This document shows positions 1-6,007 of a stretch of DNA of 6,606 nucleotides, piece by piece; the first letter of the stretch is position 1, and the number at the start of each line of letters is the position of its first letter. Under the pieces are notes generated by a model. The model had not been told where the DNA came from. It was given only the letters and a program-made list of their open reading frames with translations, and ran no database searches. Position numbers and translations under genes: made by a program. The DNA comes from Promethearchaeota archaeon. Its GTDB lineage: Archaea > Asgardarchaeota > Lokiarchaeia > Sigynarchaeales > SOKP01. Location of the stretch: positions 1-6,606 of the forward strand of contig JAEOTW010000340.1 of assembly GCA_016839655.1 (NCBI GenBank), in the 5' to 3' direction.

Positions 1-46
1 CCCCGAAAAAAATCACTTTGAACATAAAATTTGACTGCTCTGACAT
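1..46 (-). CDS. 5' end of a probable Ras/Rab-like small GTPase (partial, leaves the window)
   Basis: An ATG on the minus strand at 46-44 opens a frame that stays open to the window edge and reads MSEQSNFMFKVIFFG, 15 codons. The next codon begins with G. A short polar head followed by FKVIFFG is the usual first beta strand of Ras/Rab/Arf-type GTPases, where the final Gly is the first residue of the P-loop GxxxxGK[ST]. The codon after it would then commonly be Asp (GAN), which agrees with the one visible base. An in-frame stop lies upstream at 73-71, so the ATG is the first good start. A GGAG lies only 3 nt before the ATG, closer than a normal ribosome binding site, and an A/T-rich TATA-like stretch lies about 30 nt upstream. 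The GTPase identity is inference from one strand of the fold, and another beta-alpha-beta nucleotide-binding protein is possible. Confidence 0.5.
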   Translation of the reverse strand, partial: MSEQSNFMFKVIFFG

Positions 47-70
47 TTTCTCCAGTCTATCAATAAGTTT

Positions 71-82
71 TTATTTTTTAAA
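71..82 (-). promoter_or_regulatory. TATA-like element for the left-edge gene
   Basis: Read on the minus strand this is TTTAAAAAATAA, centred about 30 nt before the ATG at 46. That spacing would give a start of transcription within a few bases of the start codon. The region is A/T-rich everywhere, so the assignment rests mainly on position. Confidence 0.3.
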
Positions 83-90
83 CGATCCTT

Positions 91-100
91 CTTACGTAAG
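91..100. promoter_or_regulatory. Perfect 10-bp palindrome CTTACGTAAG, possible regulator site
   Basis: CTTACGTAAG equals its own reverse complement. It stands out in A/T-rich surroundings because it has a central CpG and G/C ends. It lies 9 bp upstream of the TATA-like stretch of the left-edge minus-strand gene, next to where the BRE would be, so it could be an activator or repressor site for that gene. A single 10-bp palindrome can arise by chance. Confidence 0.25.
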
Positions 101-228
101 CAAAATAGGTGTTAAAATACTAGTTGGTAAAAATATTTGATCTGACTTTTATTAATTATAATAAATTAGATTTTTAATTTTTTGTTTTTAGATTCGTAAT
201 TATCTCAAATTTAAAATGTTTTTTACAA

Positions 229-253
229 TTTATAAAATGAAATATTTTATAAA
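229..253. promoter_or_regulatory. Inverted repeat made of two TATA-like boxes upstream of the DUF362 gene
   Basis: TTTATAAAAT at 229-238 and ATTTTATAAA at 244-253 are perfect 10-bp inverted arms around a 5-bp spacer (GAAAT). Each arm contains TTTATAAA, itself a palindrome and a good archaeal TATA core. The right-hand box is centred at about 250, 30 nt before the ATG at 280, as expected for a leaderless or near-leaderless transcript. The left-hand box may be a second promoter, one facing the other way, or half of an operator. Confidence 0.45.
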
Positions 254-255
254 AA

Positions 256-266
256 CCAAAATTTGG
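256..266. promoter_or_regulatory. Dyad CCAAAATTTGG between TATA box and start, candidate operator
   Basis: Perfect arms CCAAA and TTTGG flank a central A. The dyad begins 2-3 bp after the TATA box and ends 13 bp before the ATG at 280, so a protein bound here would block transcription initiation. This is a common operator position for archaeal repressors. No second copy was noticed elsewhere in the window, so the role is inferred from symmetry and position alone. Confidence 0.3.
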
Positions 267-279
267 ACTCATATAAAAT

Positions 280-1434
280 ATGTCTACAAAAGTTTCTATT
301 GTAAATGTAAATGATTATGATTCTATCCCTAATGCTGTAGTTTCCGCAATAAAATTAATAGAAAATATTATCTCATTTAATATTACTAATTCTAATAATA
401 TCCTCTTGAAACCAAATTTGCTTACTTCAAAGAAAGACGCATGTACTCAACCTAGTTTTGTTGAAGGTGTTATCTCTTACCTAAAAGAAAGGAAAGTAAT
501 TATGAGCAATGTTTATTTAGGAGATTCTCCAGGTCAATCCCAAAAATTAGGTTCTGATGTTGCTAAAGAAATTGGTATTTATGAGATTTGTGAGAAACAT
601 GGTATAAATTTTGTTGATTTTGAAAGTAAAACTCCAATTATCGAAGAAATTAATGGTGCTCAAAGGTTAAAACAAATTCATGTTGCCGGGGCAGTTAAGG
701 ATTGTGACGTATTAATCAATCTTCCACGTTTAAAATCTCATTTAGAAGCTACAATGACAGGAGCAATAAAAAATTACTGGGGAATTATCCCGGGAGGTTT
801 AAAGGCTCATTATCATCTATTTGGCAAAAATTCTGAACAATTTGGAGAAGTTCTTGCTGATAATTTTTCATGGATAGTAAAGAATAAACCGAAAAGACTA
901 ATCGTTTATGATTTACAGGAAATTATGGAAGGTAGAATGGGCCCAGGTGGGGGAACTATGAAAAAATGGGATTTAATACTTGCAGGAACTGATGAAGTAG
1001 CACTAGATCTAATCGCAGCAGAAATAGGCAAATTAAAAGTTAAAAATGTTCCTCATCTTAAAAATGCTATAGATCGAAATCTTGGTGTTGGAAATTTAGA
1101 AAATATAGATATTGTAGGAATGTCGCTTGAAAAAGCTAAAAAACAAACTCCAAAATTTAATGCGCCAGGAAATACTTATACAAGTTTTATAGCTTATATG
1201 TCAGGGCATATTGGATATAAAATAATCAAAAAAATCCCTGAATTGATTAAGTCTAGATGCATAAAATGTGGTGAATGTGCTCAAAATTGCGCTTCTGAAG
1301 CAATAGAATTTGAAGAGGATAGTTTTCCTGTATTTTTAAGAAAGAAATGTATCTCTTGCTTTTGTTGTGCAGAGTTATGCATATCAAATGCAATTAAGCC
1401 AAAAAGTAGGGGGATTGCAGGATTATTTGATTAA
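280..1434 (+). CDS. DUF362 domain protein with C-terminal 2[4Fe-4S] ferredoxin domain
   Basis: This 384-residue protein has a DUF362 body over residues 1-300. Typical landmarks are LLKPNLL (42-48), GDSPG (81-85), the block LINLPRLKSH (145-154) followed by MTGAIKNYWGIIPG (159-172), DLQEIMEGRMGPGGG (211-225) and AGTDEVALD (235-243). A bacterial-type ferredoxin domain follows, with two CxxCxxCxxxC motifs at C327/C330/C333/C337 and C357/C360/C363/C367, expected to bind two [4Fe-4S] clusters. The residue after the fourth Cys of each motif is Ala or Ile rather than the usual Pro. There is no signal peptide or membrane helix, so it is probably a cytosolic protein that passes electrons in an anaerobe. 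DUF362 has no settled reaction, and none is assigned here. The ATG is supported by the TATA box 30 nt upstream. The 3' end overlaps the convergent M20 gene by 12 bp. Confidence 0.9.
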   Translation: MSTKVSIVNVNDYDSIPNAVVSAIKLIENIISFNITNSNNILLKPNLLTSKKDACTQPSFVEGVISYLKERKVIMSNVYLGDSPGQSQKLGSDVAKEIGIYEICEKHGINFVDFESKTPIIEEINGAQRLKQIHVAGAVKDCDVLINLPRLKSHLEATMTGAIKNYWGIIPGGLKAHYHLFGKNSEQFGEVLADNFSWIVKNKPKRLIVYDLQEIMEGRMGPGGGTMKKWDLILAGTDEVALDLIAAEIGKLKVKNVPHLKNAIDRNLGVGNLENIDIVGMSLEKAKKQTPKFNAPGNTYTSFIAYMSGHIGYKIIKKIPELIKSRCIKCGECAQNCASEAIEFEEDSFPVFLRKKCISCFCCAELCISNAIKPKSRGIAGLFD

Positions 1435-2850
1435 ACTATGATTATTTTTTATGAGATCTGAGTAAATTTTCAGAAAATGATAATTACCTAATCTCGTATT
1501 GATTATTGAATCGTATTGAATAAATTCATTGGCAGAATGGGCAAATCCTCCAATGCCTAAACCTCCAGTAATGAAATTCAAATTTAATTCTCTCTGAATT
1601 TTACTTAATGGAGCAGCAGCAGCACTTAATGGCCATAATTCAGTTGATACTCCCAACACTTTAACGCTATCTTTAAGGCTTCTTACTAAGAAGGAATCTC
1701 TTTGAACTCGTGAACTTTCATACCCTATATTTTTAGTAATTTCAATTTGAGATTTAGCGTTTTTGGAGAAAATGTCAACCTTTTCTTTAATTTCATTAAA
1801 AATATCTTCAGTTGCAACATGATGGGCAAATCTGATATCGACATTGCATAATGCTTGATTAGGAACATAATTCTTTGACCCTTTCTCCAAAAATCCTGAT
1901 TTTAAAGTGGAGATATTAAAAGTAGGGTTAAATAGATAACTAACAAATGCTTTATGGGGATCATCTTCAACTACTTCTCTTATTCCGGCTTTTTGCTTAA
2001 TCTTTTCTAAGTCTAGCTTCTTCAAAAGGGAATCAATGAGAGATTTCTCCTCATTAGTAAGATTATATGGATTTTTTAGACTATCAATATGAAATTTGTT
2101 ATTTGAATAAATTGTACTAAGTAATGAAACTAAATCAGTTGCAGGATTAGGAATCATACTGCTAAAGGCTGAGTGTGGTTCTGCATTTTTTGAGGAAACC
2201 TTAATTGCCAATGATAAAATACCCTTATATCCTAATTTTAAAATTAGATTTCCATTGATATCTTGTTTTGTTGAAGGATAGTAGGCATCAGTAAAATTCT
2301 GTAAAATTGTTCGATTATTGCTATTTTCAAGAAATTTTAAAAAAGATGGTGAACCTTTTTCTTCCTCACCGTCAAATAAGAGTAGTAAGGAAACTGGTAA
2401 GCTATCATTTTTTTTCAAGATTTTTATAACATTCAAGAAACATAATAGAGGGGTTTTGGAATTATAAGCACCCCTAGCTATAATACAATCACCTAATTTA
2501 TTTAGAGGGGGAGCTAAAATCTTAAGTTCTGCTCCAAATGGACTACTAATCCATTCTTTTTCATTATTAACAGGTTGAGTATCATACATCATGTAGATTA
2601 AGAGAGTTTCCTTATATTCTCCCTGGACTTTAGCAAAGATTAATGGATTTATTATTCCCTGATATAGATTAATTTCTTCAGAAATTTCAGAGAGATAAGA
2701 GAGAATATAATCTTTGGCTTTCTCTATCCCTTCAGAATTAAGAGTATTGCTTGGAATTTTAAGAAACCTTATTAATTCATTTTCTATAAAGTCTTTATTT
2801 GAATCTCGAATTAATTCTATAATATTCATTTCTGAGTTTGCGATTTCCAT
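1423..2850 (-). CDS. M20-family metallopeptidase/deacylase homologue with altered metal-site residues
   Basis: This 475-residue protein has the M20 (ArgE/DapE/carboxypeptidase G2) layout: a catalytic domain split by a dimerisation domain. Landmarks are YDTQPV (89-94), then W100 and SPF (102-105) as in the common YDVQPV...W..PPF block, RGAYNSK (126-132), DGEEEKGSPSF (160-170), LGYKG (206-210), PHSA (225-228) with NPATDLVSLL (235-244) opening the dimerisation domain, VDIRF (337-341), and AHSANEF (437-443) near the C terminus. The general-base/ligand pair E163-E164 and the final His438 are kept. The first metal-ligand His of HxD reads Met88, and the bridging Asp of the GAxDxKG motif reads Asn130. 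The substrate cannot be inferred, and the protein may bind one metal, bind metals differently or be catalytically inactive. The ATG at 2850 suits a TATA-like element 26 nt upstream; Met8 (ATG at 2829) is an alternative start. Confidence 0.88.
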   Translation of the reverse strand: MEIANSEMNIIELIRDSNKDFIENELIRFLKIPSNTLNSEGIEKAKDYILSYLSEISEEINLYQGIINPLIFAKVQGEYKETLLIYMMYDTQPVNNEKEWISSPFGAELKILAPPLNKLGDCIIARGAYNSKTPLLCFLNVIKILKKNDSLPVSLLLLFDGEEEKGSPSFLKFLENSNNRTILQNFTDAYYPSTKQDINGNLILKLGYKGILSLAIKVSSKNAEPHSAFSSMIPNPATDLVSLLSTIYSNNKFHIDSLKNPYNLTNEEKSLIDSLLKKLDLEKIKQKAGIREVVEDDPHKAFVSYLFNPTFNISTLKSGFLEKGSKNYVPNQALCNVDIRFAHHVATEDIFNEIKEKVDIFSKNAKSQIEITKNIGYESSRVQRDSFLVRSLKDSVKVLGVSTELWPLSAAAAPLSKIQRELNLNFITGGLGIGGFAHSANEFIQYDSIINTRLGNYHFLKIYSDLIKNNHSLIK

Positions 2851-2870
2851 ATATAATATATTATTAATTA

Positions 2871-2880
2871 GTTTTATTTA
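2871..2880 (-). promoter_or_regulatory. TATA-like element for the M20 gene
   Basis: On the minus strand this reads TAAATAAAAC, centred 25-26 nt before the ATG at 2850, which is ideal spacing for a leaderless transcript. The 66-bp divergent gap also carries the plus-strand TATA box at 2891-2899. That box is nearly palindromic and could act in both directions, so the assignment is tentative. Confidence 0.35.
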
Positions 2881-2890
2881 ATTGTCCATA

Positions 2891-2899
2891 TTTATAAAA
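2891..2899 (+). promoter_or_regulatory. TATA box of the Roadblock/LC7 gene
   Basis: TTTATAAAA here matches exactly the nonamer found at 246-254 before the DUF362 gene. It is centred 22 nt before the ATG at 2917 and 31 nt before the second in-frame ATG at 2926, so the transcript start should fall at or very near one of the two. No Shine-Dalgarno sequence is present. Confidence 0.45.
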
Positions 2900-2916
2900 C
2901 TGAATTAAAATAAATA

Positions 2917-3303
2917 ATGAAGACTATGAATAGTTCTGATTCCGAGAATAGCAGTGAGTTGTTTCAACTAATAAATGATTTGAAAAATAATGGAAATTTA
3001 GATGGAGCGATTTTTGCTTATAGAGATGGGGGTTTAATAATAGAAAGTATAGGAAATAATGGTAAAAGTAAAGAACTATTATCAATGTGTGCTTCTGTTT
3101 TGGAAAGTGCCGTAGGGATAGGTGACGTAATTGGTTCTCAAAAAATTACCAAAGTAATTGCGGAATTAGAAGAAAAAACAATACTAATTTTTGAGTGTGA
3201 TAATAATACATTTTTGATATTGGTTATAAATAGGGAATCTAACGCATCCTATATTTTAAACAGATTAGATGGAATAATTCAAGATATGATTAAAATGTAT
3301 TAG
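2917..3303 (+). CDS. Roadblock/LC7 domain protein
   Basis: This 128-residue protein is a single Roadblock/LC7 domain after a Ser/Asn/Glu-rich head (residues 5-14). The fold can be followed: helix ELFQLINDLKNNG (14-26), the beta hairpin GAIFAYRDGGLIIES (30-44) where the family typically has a dGl.i.s turn, a central helix LLSMCASVLESAVGIG (54-69), then strands KITKVIAELEEKTILIFE (76-93) and FLILVINRES (99-108), and a last helix YILNRLDGIIQDMIK (112-126). Such small alpha/beta proteins dimerise and act as scaffolds or regulators of small GTPases (MglB, dynein light chain and Ragulator relatives). They are unusually numerous in Asgard archaea. No partner is encoded beside it, and the nearest GTPase candidate is at the left edge. 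The start could be either ATG 2917 or ATG 2926, and the latter would remove three residues. Confidence 0.85.
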   Translation: MKTMNSSDSENSSELFQLINDLKNNGNLDGAIFAYRDGGLIIESIGNNGKSKELLSMCASVLESAVGIGDVIGSQKITKVIAELEEKTILIFECDNNTFLILVINRESNASYILNRLDGIIQDMIKMY

Positions 3304-3330
3304 ATTTAAGATTTTTACTAATTATTGTTA

Positions 3331-3337
3331 TTTTTTT
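3331..3337 (+). terminator. T-tract terminator after the Roadblock gene
   Basis: A run of seven T lies 28 bp after the stop codon, within a T-rich stretch beginning at 3311. There is no hairpin, which matches the U-tract termination of archaeal RNA polymerase. It sits in the 51-bp gap before the convergent HEAT-repeat gene, whose own strand shows no T run there. Confidence 0.4.
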
Positions 3338-3354
3338 GCTAGAATATTCGATTT

Positions 3355-5025
3355 TTATAAGTAACTCATCCAATCTGGATCGATCTGATTAAGAGCATTC
3401 TCTATTTCTTTTCGTACATCCCAATTATCATCTCCTAATCCCTCTGTCAATGGCTTAATTGCTTCTTTATTTCCAATCTCGCCCAGGGCTTTAATCGCGG
3501 ATATTCTTATCTTATCGTCATTTTCTTTTAATAACTGAATAAAAGGATCAATTGAATCAACATCTTTAAGTTTACCTAATGCCATAGCTGCCCAACTTTT
3601 TATATACACATCTTCATCATTTAAACAAGAAATTAAAGAATTTAGTGATTCTTTACTACCTGTTCTTAACAATAAATTGACTGCAGCTCTACGAGTCTTC
3701 CAATTTGGGTTATTTAAAGATTTTATAGCAAAATCTATTACTTTTTTATTATCAAATTTGACTAATGCATCAACAACAACTTTTCGTACACTTCCGTTGT
3801 CATCTTCTATTAACTTAAATAAGTGGTCAATTGTATTTGGATCAGCAATCTCTCCAACAATTTTAGCACAAAACATCCTAATTTGCCAAGATTTATCTGA
3901 CAATGCATTGATAATCTTAATATACATTTTCTTGTCTAAAATTTTTAATAGAGAACGATAAGCAGAGCCTCTTAAGCTTGCTACTGTACTATTAAAAGTA
4001 GATAGCAATAAATCAATTGAATTAATGTCCTTTAAGAGTCCTAGAAGTTTTATAGCTTCCCTTCTAGCATTAATATTTCTCCCATTAATTACCTCATATA
4101 GTACTTCAAATGATTTAGTTTTCTCAAAAATTTTATAAAGTGCATTTTTAGCAGCATTTCGGATTTTGGTATCTTTATCCTTTAACATTTCTATTAATGG
4201 TTTTATTGCCTTCTTACTTCCAACATTACCTAAGACTCGAATAGCCTCCTTTTTTACATCTAAATCGGGGTCATTTAACAAGTCTAACACATGTTTTACA
4301 TTTTTTAATTCGATTAATCCCTCTAATGCTTTTACTGAATTCTTCCTTATTATTGAGTCTTTATTTTTTAAAAAGTTTAATAATACATTTTCACTCTTCT
4401 TATTATTTACTTTTCCCAAAATTACTGGAATTTCTCTTTTTATATAGAGATCTTCTGTATTAACAAATTCAATAATAATATTCAAATTATCCTTTTTTCC
4501 AATTTTAACAATGGCATCTATTAAAGAATTATAAATTTCAACATTTCTAAAATGGAGAACGTTAAGGAGAGTTTCTAAGGATTCACTGGCTTCAGACTTT
4601 CCTAAAAACACTATAGCTTTTTTTTTTGCTTCGATATTAGAATCATTTAATGCATCAATTAAGAAAGGAATTGAATTATTTAGATCTAATTGCCCCGCCA
4701 TATCAATAAGTTTTGTTCTAACAGCTCCATCTTTACAATTTTTATACTGCTCTTTTAAAAAGTTAATTCCATCTATTTTATACCAACTTGTTAGCACATC
4801 AATTAATTTCAACCTTAATTGAGGATGCTGATCATTAAGAAAAACAGTTTTTATTTCTTGAAAACGACTTTTCTCATCATCACTATATTGATTTAATAAT
4901 TCACTTGCTTTAAGTTTACTTTCTATATTTTTAGAGGAAGATAATATTGATATGAGCATTTCAATAGCTTTATCTGGTTCCATAGTTTTTATTTTTTTAG
5001 CTAACTGATCACTGTTAAAACTCAT
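3355..5025 (-). CDS. HEAT-repeat (PBS-lyase-like) protein, about 17 repeat units
   Basis: The protein has 556 residues from the ATG at 5025 and is almost entirely helical repeats of about 31 residues. From residue 67 on, 16 units can be counted by their loop signature (D/N-x-x-h-R/K), at roughly residues 67, 99, 130, 161, 192, 223, 254, 285, 317, 348, 380, 410, 442, 473, 503 and 535. A weaker unit lies near 32-50. The best units read like VKKEAIRVLGNVG followed by KKAIKPLIEMLKD, the classic HEAT/PBS-lyase pattern. There is no enzyme domain, signal peptide or membrane helix, so this is probably a cytosolic protein-binding solenoid; its partner is unknown. A TTG at 5037 would add four residues, but it lies only about 15 nt from the TATA box and would precede the expected transcript start, so ATG 5025 is chosen. 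The 3' end faces the Roadblock gene. Confidence 0.88.
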   Translation of the reverse strand: MSFNSDQLAKKIKTMEPDKAIEMLISILSSSKNIESKLKASELLNQYSDDEKSRFQEIKTVFLNDQHPQLRLKLIDVLTSWYKIDGINFLKEQYKNCKDGAVRTKLIDMAGQLDLNNSIPFLIDALNDSNIEAKKKAIVFLGKSEASESLETLLNVLHFRNVEIYNSLIDAIVKIGKKDNLNIIIEFVNTEDLYIKREIPVILGKVNNKKSENVLLNFLKNKDSIIRKNSVKALEGLIELKNVKHVLDLLNDPDLDVKKEAIRVLGNVGSKKAIKPLIEMLKDKDTKIRNAAKNALYKIFEKTKSFEVLYEVINGRNINARREAIKLLGLLKDINSIDLLLSTFNSTVASLRGSAYRSLLKILDKKMYIKIINALSDKSWQIRMFCAKIVGEIADPNTIDHLFKLIEDDNGSVRKVVVDALVKFDNKKVIDFAIKSLNNPNWKTRRAAVNLLLRTGSKESLNSLISCLNDEDVYIKSWAAMALGKLKDVDSIDPFIQLLKENDDKIRISAIKALGEIGNKEAIKPLTEGLGDDNWDVRKEIENALNQIDPDWMSYL

Positions 5026-5046
5026 TATTAAAACCAAAAATTTTGA

Positions 5047-5056
5047 TAATATATAC
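5047..5056 (-). promoter_or_regulatory. TATA box of the HEAT-repeat gene
   Basis: On the minus strand this reads GTATATATTA, centred 26-27 nt before the ATG at 5025. A transcript starting at the usual distance would begin at or next to that ATG and be leaderless. This spacing decides the start codon in favour of ATG 5025 over TTG 5037. Confidence 0.5.
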
Positions 5057-5119
5057 TGAGTATAGCAAACAATAAAATCTTTGAAATATTAATAAAAAGC
5101 TGGTTTATTTATGTTTATT

Positions 5120-5133
5120 CTTTTAAGTAAAAG
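5120..5133. promoter_or_regulatory. Dyad CTTTTAAGTAAAAG at the GNAT promoter
   Basis: Perfect 6-bp arms CTTTTA and TAAAAG surround a 2-bp spacer. The centre lies about 25 nt before the ATG at 5151, where the TATA box should be, and TTTTAAGTAA is the only TATA-like sequence at that distance. It may be a weak TATA box, a repressor site covering it, or both. Confidence 0.3.
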
Positions 5134-5150
5134 AGATTGAAATCAGTATT

Positions 5151-5993
5151 ATGGTAAATTTTACTATTAGAGAACCTTTTGATAAAGAAATTAAAAAATG
5201 TATTAACGTTCTTTATTCTGCTTTTGAGAGAGCTCTTCCACCAAATATAAAAAAAGAAGAAAGTGTATGGAAAGCTTTAATAGAGGCGGAAATTGGTAAA
5301 TTCCTTATTTCCGAGGAGGACGGAAAGATTTTCGGTATTGGCGGCGTTTTTTTCTTTGAAAAGGTTAGTAGTTTTGGTTATATGGGGGTATTGCCAAAAT
5401 ATAGAGGTAGAGGAGTTGGTACGGAGATTTTTAGGAATTTAATGAAAATTACAGACGAGAGAAATTGTGAGACAATGGTTCTATATGCTTCAAAATTAGG
5501 AAAACCAATATATGAGAAATTTGGTTTTCAAGATAGATTTTACGGTACGATGTTCCAATTACCGCTACAATTCACAGATAAAAAAACTCAATATAAACAA
5601 GTTAAGATTATAGGAAAGATTTCAGAATGGGTATTCAACCTTGATGAAAAATCAATGGGTTTTGATCGAAGAAGATATTTACGGTTAAAAGTTAAAATGG
5701 GAGCAAAGATATTAGCTGTCGAGAATGAAGGATATGGATTATTAATAGATACGCGATTAGGACCTTTAGTAGCTAATAATTTGGAGACTGCTTTAAAAAT
5801 TATAATGAAAGGTATAACACTTGGAGCGAATCATTCAATTTTAGCTTGTCACAAATATTTTCCGAAAACAATTATCAGATCTATGAACTTAACTAAAAAA
5901 GAAGATGGGGCTAATATAAAAATGGTATACGGAAAAGAACTGTCTGAGAATTTAGAATTGCTATATTCTATTGGTACGTATGCTAAGGGTTGA
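5151..5993 (+). CDS. GNAT-family N-acetyltransferase with a second, C-terminal GNAT-like domain
   Basis: This is a 280-residue two-domain protein. The N-terminal GNAT domain (about 1-140) shows strand FGYMGVLPKYRG (75-86) leading into the acetyl-CoA pyrophosphate loop R85-G-R-G88-V-G90, fitting [QR]xxGx[GA]. The standard motif-B end YEKFGF (121-126) follows. The second half (about 150-280) resembles the C-terminal domain of YitH-like acetyltransferases (Acetyltransf_18 type), with FDRRR (171-175), GYGLL (194-198) and GPLVANN (204-210) followed by helix LETALKIIMKGI. In that family the second domain helps form the substrate pocket. The acceptor is unknown; a small-molecule amine or a protein amine are both possible. 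There is no Shine-Dalgarno sequence. The gene stands alone, divergent from the HEAT gene and convergent with the membrane-protein gene 14 bp downstream. Confidence 0.87.
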   Translation: MVNFTIREPFDKEIKKCINVLYSAFERALPPNIKKEESVWKALIEAEIGKFLISEEDGKIFGIGGVFFFEKVSSFGYMGVLPKYRGRGVGTEIFRNLMKITDERNCETMVLYASKLGKPIYEKFGFQDRFYGTMFQLPLQFTDKKTQYKQVKIIGKISEWVFNLDEKSMGFDRRRYLRLKVKMGAKILAVENEGYGLLIDTRLGPLVANNLETALKIIMKGITLGANHSILACHKYFPKTIIRSMNLTKKEDGANIKMVYGKELSENLELLYSIGTYAKG

Positions 5994-6000
5994 TTTTTTT
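5994..6000 (+). terminator. T-tract terminator directly after the GNAT stop codon
   Basis: Seven T follow the TGA stop without a gap, and further T runs lie at 6017-6021 and 6023-6028 inside the end of the convergent gene. There is no hairpin. This is consistent with archaeal U-tract termination spread over a short zone. Confidence 0.4.
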
Positions 6001-6007
6001 GAATTTA

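Noticed and set aside
47..279. Non-coding RNA gene in the left intergenic region
   Set aside because: The 233 bp contain short A/T-rich dyads only. I found no long stem, no tRNA-like arms and no box C/D or H/ACA arrangement.
216..317. Short plus-strand frame from an ATG at 216, about 33 codons
   Set aside because: It runs through the DUF362 promoter dyads and into that gene in another frame. It is Lys/Tyr/Phe-rich as expected from random A/T-rich DNA and has no promoter of its own.
3677..3961. 94-codon open frame on the plus strand
   Set aside because: It lies fully antisense to the HEAT-repeat gene. Its Leu/Ser/Phe-rich translation is what the reverse strand of A/T-rich HEAT repeats gives, and no family resemblance is visible.
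4166..4447. 93-codon open frame on the plus strand
   Set aside because: Also antisense to the HEAT-repeat gene. It is Phe/Ser/Asn-rich with no domain pattern, and the opposite strand explains the region fully.
5026..5037. TTG start for the HEAT gene at 5037
   Set aside because: The TATA box at 5047-5056 lies too close, so the codon would precede the expected transcript start. ATG 5025 has ideal spacing.
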